From Cytophagales bacterium (GTDB taxonomy: Bacteria > Bacteroidota > Bacteroidia > Cytophagales > Spirosomataceae): a stretch of DNA of 7,157 bases. The notes under the pieces are model-generated. The model saw only the letters and a program-made list of their open reading frames with translations. It was not told the origin of the DNA and did not search any database. Position numbers and translations under genes: made by a program. Positions 1 to 5,564 of this stretch are shown here, in pieces. The stretch covers positions 1-7,157 of the forward strand of contig JAGWUO010000058.1 in the NCBI GenBank assembly GCA_028868395.1, in the 5' to 3' direction. Position 1 is the stretch's first letter; every line of letters starts with the position of its first letter.

Positions 1-553
1 TATCAACAATTTCCAAGGCATTCAATAGCGCCGCAGACGAGATAATGGCCGTTCCATGCTGATCGTCGTGCATGATGGGAATCTTCAAACGCGCTTTTAA
101 TTTCTCTTCGATTTCAAAGCATTCTGGGGATTTGATATCCTCCAGATTAATACCGCCAAAAGTCGGTTCTAAGCGCGCCACCGTATCCACAAATTCATCT
201 GGATCTGTCACGGCTAATTCAATATCAAATACGTCGATATCGGAGAATACTTTGAAAAGAACGCCTTTTCCCTCCATCACTGGCTTACTAGCCTCTGGAC
301 CAATGTTGCCTAAACCTAATACAGCAGTACCGTTGGAGATAACTCCTACTAGGTTTCCTTTGGCGGTATAATCGTATACTTTTTCTACATTATTGGCAAT
401 TTCTAAACAAGGCTCAGCCACACCCGGCGAATACGCTAAGGACAAATCGCGCTGAGTTGCCGTTGATTTAGTGGGTTTTACTTCAATTTTGCCAGGTTTC
501 CCTCCTGAATGATACTCGAGTGCATCTTCTCTTAAAATGGATGAAATAGACAT
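1..553 (-). CDS. maeB: NADP-dependent malic enzyme, N-terminal part (cut by left edge)
   Basis: Malic enzyme decarboxylates malate oxidatively to pyruvate and CO2, usually reducing NADP+ in this bacterial MaeB group. The window holds the first 184 codons; the gene runs off the left edge. Visible motifs are [13 protein letters not shown] (residues 38-50, with the catalytic-type Tyr41), the glycine-rich [14 protein letters not shown] stretch (78-91) followed by EGKGVLFK (94-101, with the conserved Lys pair), [14 protein letters not shown] (136-149, acidic metal ligands E138/D139) and HDDQHGTA (162-169). The start ATG at 551-553 gives the usual short N-terminus of the family. The start lies only 6 bp after the dctA stop, so the two genes are probably co-transcribed. 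Full MaeB proteins often carry a C-terminal phosphotransacetylase-like domain; that part is outside the window, so its presence is unknown. Cofactor preference (NADP versus NAD) is inferred from the family, not seen. Confidence 0.95.
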   Translation of the reverse strand, partial: MSISSILREDALEYHSGGKPGKIEVKPTKSTATQRDLSLAYSPGVAEPCLEIANNVEKVYDYTAKGNLVGVISNGTAVLGLGNIGPEASKPVMEGKGVLFKVFSDIDVFDIELAVTDPDEFVDTVARLEPTFGGINLEDIKSPECFEIEEKLKARLKIPIMHDDQHGTAIISSAALLNALEIVD

Positions 554-559
554 ATATGA

Positions 560-1822
560 TTAATTTGTTGATTGTTCTTTTTCAAATTCCCCCTCGTGCT
601 TCGCTATCCAAACCGTCGCCACTCCATTCCCTATAAAATTCGTGATCGCTCTCGCTTCTGACATAAAGCGATCCACTCCTAGTAATAAGGCTAAACCTTC
701 TACTGGGATCACCTGCAATGCACTTAAGGTGGATGCCAAAACGACAAAGCCACTTCCAGTCACGCCTGCAGCCCCTTTAGAGGTCACCATCAAGATGCCG
801 ACAATGGTCAGCATCTGTTCCCAGGACAAATGTACGCCATAAACTTGAGCTAAAAACAAGGTGGCCATCGATAAATAAATACTCGTACCATCCAAGTTAA
901 ACGAATATCCCGCAGGAACCACTAGCCCCACCACGGACTTCGAACAGCCCATTTTCTCTAATTTATGCATCAAAGAAGGCAAGGCAGCCTCCGAAGACGA
1001 GGTACCTAACACCACCAATAATTCGTGTTTGATATAGCCCAAAAACGCCCAAATCCGCTCTCCACAGCTTCGCATAATAAAACCCAATACCACAAAAACG
1101 AAAATGGCCATCGTCACATAGACCGTCAACATCAGTTTTGCGAGAGGAATCAAGGAATGTATTCCAAACTTCCCAATGGTGAAGGCCATCCCTCCCAACG
1201 CTCCCAACGGCGCTAAAAACATCACTACCTTCAAGCCTTTAAATACCCAATGTGATGCCTGTTGCATCCCTGCAATCATCTTTGCCTTTCCTTTGACATA
1301 ATTCAAAAAGATCCCAAAGAAGATCGAGAACCCTAATACCTGCACCGTAAAGTTTTCTTTCAAAAAGCCGATCCAAGAGAATCCTGCCGCCTTCTGCGTG
1401 TATTTAGAGATGTCTCCACCCGCAATATCGTCTCTGATGACTCCAATTCCGGGCTCAATAAAGGTAGAAACGGCTAATCCGATTAAAAGGGCAACCGTTG
1501 TCACCACCTCAAAATAGAGTAATGCCTTACCACCCACACGACCTACCTTCTTCAGATTTCCCATGTTCACAATCCCTAAAGAAATCGTTAAGAAGATGAT
1601 AGGGTTGATGAAAATCTTTACTAAACTGATAAAGACCCCACTAAAAACCTCACTCAACGAAGGCCCAAAACTTATATCAGCTCCCAGTAAATTATAGCTA
1701 AACTTCGAATCTAACACCTTAAATAAGGCCAAATCAGGAGCGAAATGCCCGACAAAAACACCTAATAGAATAGACAATAAAACCCAAAATGTCAGGTTCT
1801 GAAAAATATTTAGTTGTTTCAT
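560..1822 (-). CDS. dctA: C4-dicarboxylate symporter of the DAACS family (DctA)
   Basis: This is an inner-membrane secondary transporter that imports succinate, fumarate and malate with cations. At 420 residues it has the normal DctA length. The order of family signatures is complete: the N-terminal hydrophobic segments (about 9-29 and 59-84), the amphipathic MGNLKKVGRVGGKALLYFE stretch (87-105), the serine-rich hairpin GTSSSEAALP (273-282), the FNLDGTSIY motif (308-316), the second hairpin SKGAAGVTGSG (348-358), and the substrate-binding helix GVDRFMSEARAITNFIGNG (382-400). The wording of these motifs is closer to DctA than to the glutamate carrier GltP, for example CSKSVVGLVVPAGYSFNLDG. The ATG at 1820-1822 puts a short charged leader before the first membrane helix, as in the family. 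No Shine-Dalgarno is present. It is the first gene of a probable dctA-maeB operon, divergent from trxB. Exact substrates cannot be read from the sequence. Confidence 0.95.
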   Translation of the reverse strand: MKQLNIFQNLTFWVLLSILLGVFVGHFAPDLALFKVLDSKFSYNLLGADISFGPSLSEVFSGVFISLVKIFINPIIFLTISLGIVNMGNLKKVGRVGGKALLYFEVVTTVALLIGLAVSTFIEPGIGVIRDDIAGGDISKYTQKAAGFSWIGFLKENFTVQVLGFSIFFGIFLNYVKGKAKMIAGMQQASHWVFKGLKVVMFLAPLGALGGMAFTIGKFGIHSLIPLAKLMLTVYVTMAIFVFVVLGFIMRSCGERIWAFLGYIKHELLVVLGTSSSEAALPSLMHKLEKMGCSKSVVGLVVPAGYSFNLDGTSIYLSMATLFLAQVYGVHLSWEQMLTIVGILMVTSKGAAGVTGSGFVVLASTLSALQVIPVEGLALLLGVDRFMSEARAITNFIGNGVATVWIAKHEGEFEKEQSTN

Positions 1823-1844
1823 TCGTTAAGGTTCGGTTGATAAA

Positions 1845-1852
1845 CAAATGTA
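1845..1852 (-). promoter_or_regulatory. Candidate Bacteroidota -7 box for dctA-maeB
   Basis: On the minus strand these bases read TACATTTG, a full match to the phylum's TAnnTTTG -7 element, 22 bp upstream of the dctA start. No clear TTG -33 element lies at the expected spacing, so the assignment rests on one short box. An 8-base motif with two free positions can occur by chance in an A/T-rich spacer. Confidence 0.4.
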
Positions 1853-1876
1853 AGAATTAATAAGAAAAATCATCGC

Positions 1877-1907
1877 TTGTGATTCTGCCTATATTTCCCG
1901 AATTTTG
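1877..1907 (+). promoter_or_regulatory. Candidate promoter for trxB-M23-bshB1
   Basis: A TTG at 1877-1879 is followed after 20 bp by GAATTTTG (1900-1907), which matches seven of eight conventional positions of TAnnTTTG if the free positions are counted. The spacing fits the -33/-7 arrangement of Bacteroidota primary sigma factor promoters. Transcription would start near 1912-1915, leaving a leader of about 25 bases before the trxB ATG. No obvious operator palindrome was seen. Confidence 0.45.
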
Positions 1908-1937
1908 TAGGCTCATTCCCTTTCGATAAAAATACAG

Positions 1938-2876
1938 ATGTCAGAAAAAATCAAATGCCTTATTATCGGTTCTGGCCCAGCCGGATATACCGCAGCCATT
2001 TATGCTTCACGCGCTGGTTTACACCCTGTGATGTACCAAGGTGGACAACCTGGAGGACAATTAACAACTACCACTGAAGTAGATAATTTTCCTGGCTACC
2101 CGAATGGTATTGATGGCCCGGCTATGATGATTGATTTAGAGAATCAGGCAAAGCGTTTTGGAACTGATGTTCGTTACGGAATGGCGACCAAGGTAGATTT
2201 CAGTGTATCACCTAAGAAAGTGTGGATCGATGAAACAACGGAGATAGAAGCAGATGCAGTCATTATCGCCACTGGAGCCAGTGCGAAATGGTTAGGATTA
2301 GAGGGAGAAACGAAATTCAATGGCCTAGGCGTATCTGCTTGTGCGGTATGTGACGGATTTTTCTATCGTAATCAAACCGTAGCTGTAGTCGGTGCGGGAG
2401 ATACTGCCGCTGAAGAGGCGAGTTATTTAGCGAATTTATGTACTAAAGTACACTTAATCGTACGTCGTGGCGAAATGCGTGCTTCCTTGATTATGCAAGA
2501 GCGCGTGAAGAATAACCCGAAAATCGAGATCCATTGGAACTCTGAAACAGAAGAAATTTTAGGGGATGCAAACGGGGTAACCGGCATTCGCATCGTGAAT
2601 AATGTCACAAAAGCAACAGAAGAAATAGCCTTAACCGGTTTCTTTGTAGCAATTGGTCACCAGCCTAATACGTCTATATTCAAAGGACAATTAGAGATGG
2701 ACGCTCAAGAATATTTAATCACTGAAAAAGGAAGTGCACGTACGAATATCGAAGGCGTTTTCGCCTGTGGTGACGTTCAAGATACGATTTATCGCCAAGC
2801 AATTACAGCTGCAGGTAGCGGATGTATGGCGGCGTTGGACGCGGAACGTTGGTTAGCCGCGAACAATTTACATTAA
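1938..2876 (+). CDS. trxB: Thioredoxin-disulfide reductase
   Basis: This cytoplasmic FAD enzyme passes electrons from NADPH to oxidised thioredoxin. The 312-residue length is normal for the low-molecular-weight bacterial type. The FAD-binding GSGPAGY lies at 11-17, GGQPGGQL at 35-42, and the redox-active disulfide CAVCDG at 135-140 (Cys135/Cys138). The NADPH domain shows VVGAGDTAAEE (150-160) and the 2'-phosphate-binding type VRRGEMR (175-181). The closing FAD motif GVFACGDV (273-280) is followed by the usual RQAITAAGSGCMAALDAE. The internal CxxC pair separates it from bacillithiol disulfide reductase (Bdr/YpdA), which belongs to a related flavoprotein family but lacks this disulfide. The ATG at 1938 places the FAD motif near residue 11, as expected. 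It leads a likely operon with the M23 hydrolase 9 bp downstream and bshB1 after that. Confidence 0.97.
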   Translation: MSEKIKCLIIGSGPAGYTAAIYASRAGLHPVMYQGGQPGGQLTTTTEVDNFPGYPNGIDGPAMMIDLENQAKRFGTDVRYGMATKVDFSVSPKKVWIDETTEIEADAVIIATGASAKWLGLEGETKFNGLGVSACAVCDGFFYRNQTVAVVGAGDTAAEEASYLANLCTKVHLIVRRGEMRASLIMQERVKNNPKIEIHWNSETEEILGDANGVTGIRIVNNVTKATEEIALTGFFVAIGHQPNTSIFKGQLEMDAQEYLITEKGSARTNIEGVFACGDVQDTIYRQAITAAGSGCMAALDAERWLAANNLH

Positions 2877-2885
2877 TAGAAACGT

Positions 2886-3995
2886 ATGAGGTTAATTACC
2901 TATATTTTTGGATGTATTCTGTTGCTATCGGGCTTTAGCTTGAAGGCGCAAGAGCGGAATTTATTCAAGAAAAAAACAGAAATCGAAGTCAAATCCAATT
3001 CCCAACTTTTCCAAGAAAAGAACAAGAAGAAGGATGAACTGGATGAACTTCCCCCTTTGCAATTTAGAAATGAGACGGAATCCGTGGGGGTTACGGCTGG
3101 CTCTGAATTACAAGAACGCAAGTTCGAGCCTATTAAAATGGTCAACGCGAGCATCAGCAATTTTGATACTACGTCCATTGACGAAGGTGAGAATCTGATT
3201 GTAGAGATCGAAGAAGAGGCTGCACCGGAAGGAACAGAAGATTTTGTGTCGGTGGCATCTTATTACGCGATTTGGGATACAAAAATTATTGATCCCTATG
3301 ATATTGATGCCAAAGAATTTGACGAACCGGTCGACATCGAATTATACAATACGGCAGCTGGACGTAACTGGGCAGCACCTTTAGAGATTGTCAAACAAAC
3401 AAGTCCATTTGGACCTCGCTGGGGACGTCTGCACGCTGGTGTCGATTTAGACTTAGAAACCGGTTATCCCGTCTTCTCTGCGTTCGATGGAATTGTCCGC
3501 GTCAGTCATTACGATCGTTCGGGATATGGAAATTACGTCTTAGTGCGCCACTATAATGGCTTTGAAACATTGTATGGTCACTTAGCTTCTCCCGGTTTAG
3601 AACCAGGAACAATAGTGAAAGCCGGCGATCAAATAGGTGTAGGAGGAAATACAGGCCGCAGTACGGGTTCTCATTTGCACTTTGAGACGCGTTATGAGGG
3701 TAATCCCATGAACCCGAAGAACTTATACAATTTCAGCCCTTTCGAACCTGTTTCGGATCATATTATTATCACAGCGCGTTCTTTTGACATTCGCTCTCTT
3801 TCATTGAAAAACGAATATGGTGCGGTTGGAGATAAAGTGCGTTCCAGAACAAAGGCATGGACTAAAGTACGTCAAGGTGATACACTAGGTGCTATCGCAA
3901 GACGTACCGGCGTTTCGATTGCTAAATTGAAGAAATTAAATGGAATGAAGAGCTCCTCGGTGATCCGAGCAGGGCGCCGAATTCGCATCCATTAA
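2886..3995 (+). CDS. Secreted M23 metallopeptidase with C-terminal LysM
   Basis: This is a predicted peptidoglycan endopeptidase of the LytM/lysostaphin type, exported across the inner membrane. A signal peptide is visible at 1-22 (short basic start, hydrophobic core, then KAQ as a likely cleavage site). Residues 23-60 are Lys/Glu rich and about 100-120 strongly acidic, forming a probably flexible spacer. A segment around 130-165 (YYAIWDTKIIDPYDID and following) resembles the region before the catalytic domain in Bacteroidota homologues. The M23 domain covers about 172-285. It has the zinc motif HAGVDLD (His183, Asp187), YGHLAS (His242) and SHLHFE (His263, His265), so the zinc and catalytic residues are complete and activity is expected. 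A single LysM (about 326-369), beginning KVRQGDTLGAIARRTGVS, would hold it on glycan. It sits between trxB and bshB1. Which peptide bond it cuts, and any link to cell division (NlpD/EnvC-like roles), cannot be read here. Confidence 0.93.
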   Translation: MRLITYIFGCILLLSGFSLKAQERNLFKKKTEIEVKSNSQLFQEKNKKKDELDELPPLQFRNETESVGVTAGSELQERKFEPIKMVNASISNFDTTSIDEGENLIVEIEEEAAPEGTEDFVSVASYYAIWDTKIIDPYDIDAKEFDEPVDIELYNTAAGRNWAAPLEIVKQTSPFGPRWGRLHAGVDLDLETGYPVFSAFDGIVRVSHYDRSGYGNYVLVRHYNGFETLYGHLASPGLEPGTIVKAGDQIGVGGNTGRSTGSHLHFETRYEGNPMNPKNLYNFSPFEPVSDHIIITARSFDIRSLSLKNEYGAVGDKVRSRTKAWTKVRQGDTLGAIARRTGVSIAKLKKLNGMKSSSVIRAGRRIRIH

Positions 3996-4010
3996 TCGCC
4001 CATTAATCGC
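3989..4010. repeat. Perfect 11-bp tandem duplication at the M23/bshB1 junction
   Basis: CCATTAATCGC occurs twice back to back (3989-3999 and 4000-4010). The first copy contains the last His codon and TAA stop of the M23 gene; the second makes up most of the spacer before the bshB1 ATG at 4012. With one copy the intergenic gap would be 5 bp instead of 16 bp. It looks like a recent slippage duplication. Confidence 0.9.
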
Positions 4011-4011
4011 T

Positions 4012-4704
4012 ATGAAATTAGATATCCTCGTGATGGCCGCTCATCCAGACGACGCTGAATTAAGCTGTGCTGGAACTATTCTCTCCCACATTGCTGCCGG
4101 CAAAAAAGTAGGAATCGTCGATTTCACCCGCGGAGAATTAGGCACGCGAGGAACCCCCGAAATACGTCTTCAGGAATCGGCAGATGCCACCCAAATCTTA
4201 GGCATTCATGCTCGCGAAAACCTAGGCATCCGAGATGGATTCTTCAGAAATGACGAAGAAACTCAATTGAAACTTATTGAAGTCATTCGCAAATACCAAC
4301 CAGATGTAGTTCTTGCAAATGCCTTAGAGGACCGACATCCCGACCACGGCAAAGGAGCACAATTATCAATTGATGCCTGTTTCTTATCAGGTTTACGCCA
4401 AATCAAAACCGGCGACCTTCCTGCCTGGAGACCCAAACAAGTCTACCATTACATTCAAGACCGCTATTTAGAACCTGATTTCGTGATTGATATCACAGCA
4501 CATTGGGATCAGAAAGAAGCGGCTATCCGTGCTTTCAAGAGTCAATTCTTTGACCCTAATTCTGCTGAGCCAGCTTCCTATATCTCGAGCCCAGACTTCT
4601 TAAACTTCATCCAAGCACGCGCGATGGAGATGGGGCATAAGATTGGGGTGAAGTATGGGGAAGGGTTTCAGAGTCAGAAGACATTGGAAAAAAAGTTTTT
4701 ATAA
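4012..4704 (+). CDS. bshB1: Bacillithiol biosynthesis deacetylase BshB1
   Basis: This cytoplasmic zinc hydrolase of the LmbE/PIG-L family removes the acetyl group from GlcNAc-malate, the second step of bacillithiol synthesis. The 230 residues span the whole fold. The metal motif AHPDDAE lies at 10-16 (ligands His11 and Asp14, catalytic-type Asp13), and DRHPDHGKG at 107-115 supplies the third ligand His112. BshB1-type features include DFTRGELGTRGT (37-48), LGIRDGFF (71-78), the VYHYIQDRYLEPDFVIDI stretch (134-151) and the end motif KYGEGF (214-219). These favour BshB1 over general LmbE deacetylases such as MshB or the mycothiol amidase Mca. The start is fixed by the metal motif being only ten residues in. 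It is the last gene of the trxB-M23-bshB1 unit, followed by a strong terminator. The other bacillithiol genes (bshA, bshC) are not in the window. Confidence 0.93.
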   Translation: MKLDILVMAAHPDDAELSCAGTILSHIAAGKKVGIVDFTRGELGTRGTPEIRLQESADATQILGIHARENLGIRDGFFRNDEETQLKLIEVIRKYQPDVVLANALEDRHPDHGKGAQLSIDACFLSGLRQIKTGDLPAWRPKQVYHYIQDRYLEPDFVIDITAHWDQKEAAIRAFKSQFFDPNSAEPASYISSPDFLNFIQARAMEMGHKIGVKYGEGFQSQKTLEKKFL

Positions 4705-4706
4705 AA

Positions 4707-4727
4707 TTCAAAGTTCAAAGTTCAAAG
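4707..4727. repeat. Three tandem TTCAAAG heptamers
   Basis: TTCAAAG is repeated three times without a mismatch, starting 3 bp after the bshB1 stop codon. It is the reverse complement of the CTTTGAA-type array at 4814-4848. The two can pair over 21 positions with two mismatches, enclosing the terminator and a second hairpin. Confidence 0.9.
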
Positions 4728-4732
4728 TTGGA

Positions 4733-4764
4733 ATCAAAAAAGCGGCAATAGCCGCTTTTTTGAT
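4733..4764. terminator. Bidirectional intrinsic terminator after bshB1
   Basis: A perfect 14-bp stem (4733-4746 with 4751-4764) closes on the loop AATA. The GC core GCGGC/GCCGC is flanked by six A and six T, so the hairpin has a U-tract in either reading direction. It lies 28 bp after the bshB1 stop and should end the trxB-M23-bshB1 transcript. It could also serve as a backup stop for pdxH transcripts coming from the right. Confidence 0.9.
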
Positions 4765-4793
4765 ATACTCGAGAAATATTTAATTCTTAAATC

Positions 4794-4808
4794 ATCGCCG
4801 CAGGCGAT
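4794..4808. repeat. Short hairpin ATCGCC-GCA-GGCGAT
   Basis: This is a perfect 6-bp stem with a 3-base loop. It has no T-tract, so it is not a simple terminator. Its core CGCCGCAGGCG (4796-4806) reappears in reverse orientation inside the pdxH terminator hairpin (CGCCTGCGGCG, 4853-4863), with the heptamer array between them. This suggests a small REP-like palindromic element, though only these two copies are visible. Confidence 0.7.
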
Positions 4809-4813
4809 ATCAT

Positions 4814-4848
4814 CTTTGCTCTTTGAACTTTGGACTTTGCACTTTGAA
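4814..4848. repeat. Five tandem CTTTGNN heptamers
   Basis: Five consecutive 7-bp units read CTTTGCT, CTTTGAA, CTTTGGA, CTTTGCA, CTTTGAA. The first five bases are invariant and the last two vary. The array is in inverted orientation to the TTCAAAG units at 4707-4727 and lies between two related hairpins. No reading frame of interest crosses it. Confidence 0.9.
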
Positions 4849-4868
4849 AAAGCGCCTGCGGCGCTTTT
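4848..4868 (-). terminator. Hairpin terminator overlapping the pdxH stop codon
   Basis: A perfect 9-bp stem (4848-4856 with 4860-4868) closes on a 3-base loop. Read on the minus strand it is AAAAGCGCC, GCA, GGCGCTTTT, followed by one more T. This gives a GC-rich stem with a five-T tract immediately after pdxH. Two bases of the pdxH TAA stop (4867-4869) lie inside the stem, so the terminating ribosome would cover the left arm. Confidence 0.75.
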
Positions 4869-5502
4869 AAGGCGCCACTCGATAACACTCCCACTCTCCT
4901 TTTTCCCTAGCATCATACACAACTCGGTCATGCAAGCGAGAAGGTCTGCCTTGCCAAAATTCAAAATAGTCTGGTACTAGTCGATAACCTCCCCAATGGT
5001 CTGGTTTTGGAATCGTTTTGCCTTCGTATTTTGCAGCTAATTCAGCGTATCGAGCTTGTAATACTTCTCGGGAATCTACACGGGCACTTTGCTCGGATAC
5101 CCAAGCGCCTAATTGTGATTCGCGCGGACGCGAGTGGAAATAAGCAGTAGATAATTCGACAGAGAGTTTTTCGACGTGACCTTCGATACGGATTTGGCGT
5201 TCTAATTCCCCCCAAAAAAAGGTGATAGATGCCTGCGATGTGAAGGCTAATTCTTGGCCTTTACGGGATTCGTAATTCGTAAAAAAGCTAAATCCGTGAT
5301 CCACCGTTTTTAATAAAACGATGCGACCAGATGGGCGGCCTGTTGTACTTAATGTGCTTAAGAACATCGCATTAGGCTCTGGAACTTCAGCTGATTGGGC
5401 TTCCTTAAACCAAATAGCAAATTGAGCAAAAGGATCTGGATGTACGTGTTGTTCATGCAATTCTCCTTTTTGGTAGTTTAAGCGTAGATCAGCTAAGTTC
5501 AT
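4867..5502 (-). CDS. pdxH: Pyridoxamine/pyridoxine 5'-phosphate oxidase
   Basis: This cytoplasmic FMN enzyme oxidises pyridoxine or pyridoxamine 5'-phosphate to pyridoxal phosphate with O2, the last step of vitamin B6 cofactor synthesis and salvage. The protein is 211 residues, normal for the family. FMN and substrate motifs are present in order: GRPSGRIVLLK (55-65), FFTNYESRKGQEL (73-85), ERQIRIEGHVEKL (101-113), the SEQSARVDSR stretch (136-145), WGGYRLVP (170-177), EFWQG (181-185), RLHDR (189-193) and the terminal RVAP. I chose the ATG at 5500-5502 because it gives MNLADLRLNY, the usual start of PdxH. The frame stays open to an ATG at 5620-5622, but those 40 extra residues are Cys/Lys rich, unlike the family, and would overlap the polA start. 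It is divergent from polA and convergent with bshB1. Confidence 0.96.
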   Translation of the reverse strand: MNLADLRLNYQKGELHEQHVHPDPFAQFAIWFKEAQSAEVPEPNAMFLSTLSTTGRPSGRIVLLKTVDHGFSFFTNYESRKGQELAFTSQASITFFWGELERQIRIEGHVEKLSVELSTAYFHSRPRESQLGAWVSEQSARVDSREVLQARYAELAAKYEGKTIPKPDHWGGYRLVPDYFEFWQGRPSRLHDRVVYDAREKGEWECYRVAP

Positions 5503-5546
5503 AAGTCGATGATATTTATTATCTTTACAAAGGCACTCCTTATCCC

Positions 5547-5554
5547 CAAATATA
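5547..5554 (-). promoter_or_regulatory. Candidate Bacteroidota -7 box for pdxH
   Basis: On the minus strand these bases read TATATTTG, a full match to TAnnTTTG, 44 bp upstream of the pdxH ATG. The matching -33 position would fall inside the first polA codons and shows no TTG. The location supports the short pdxH start, because a transcript beginning here could not encode the 40-residue upstream extension. Confidence 0.45.
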
Positions 5555-5564
5555 GCTGAATTAC

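Noticed and set aside
72..371. Plus-strand 99-residue open frame
   Set aside because: It is antisense to the well-supported malic enzyme frame, with serine/threonine-rich composition typical of a shadow frame.
1183..1206. Short CTCCCAACG tandem in dctA
   Set aside because: It encodes the PLGALGG segment of a membrane helix, where small-residue repeats are normal for the family.
2900..3178. Minus-strand 92-residue open frame with a long serine run
   Set aside because: It is antisense to the Lys/Glu-rich spacer of the M23 protein. The serine run is simply the complement of AAG/GAA codons.
4705..4866. CRISPR array or small RNA gene
   Set aside because: The repeat units are 7 bp without spacers, so this is not CRISPR. 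No promoter-like box pointing into the region was found, so a separate small RNA gene is not supported.
4734..4964. Minus-strand 76-residue open frame across the repeat region
   Set aside because: It overlaps the 3' end of pdxH in another frame and then reads through the terminator and heptamer array. Its SKCKVQSSKSK stretch is the translated repeat, not a protein domain.
5520..5527. TATCTTTA as a polA -7 box
   Set aside because: It misses the final G of TAnnTTTG and has no TTG at the right distance. It is possible, but too weak to list as a feature.
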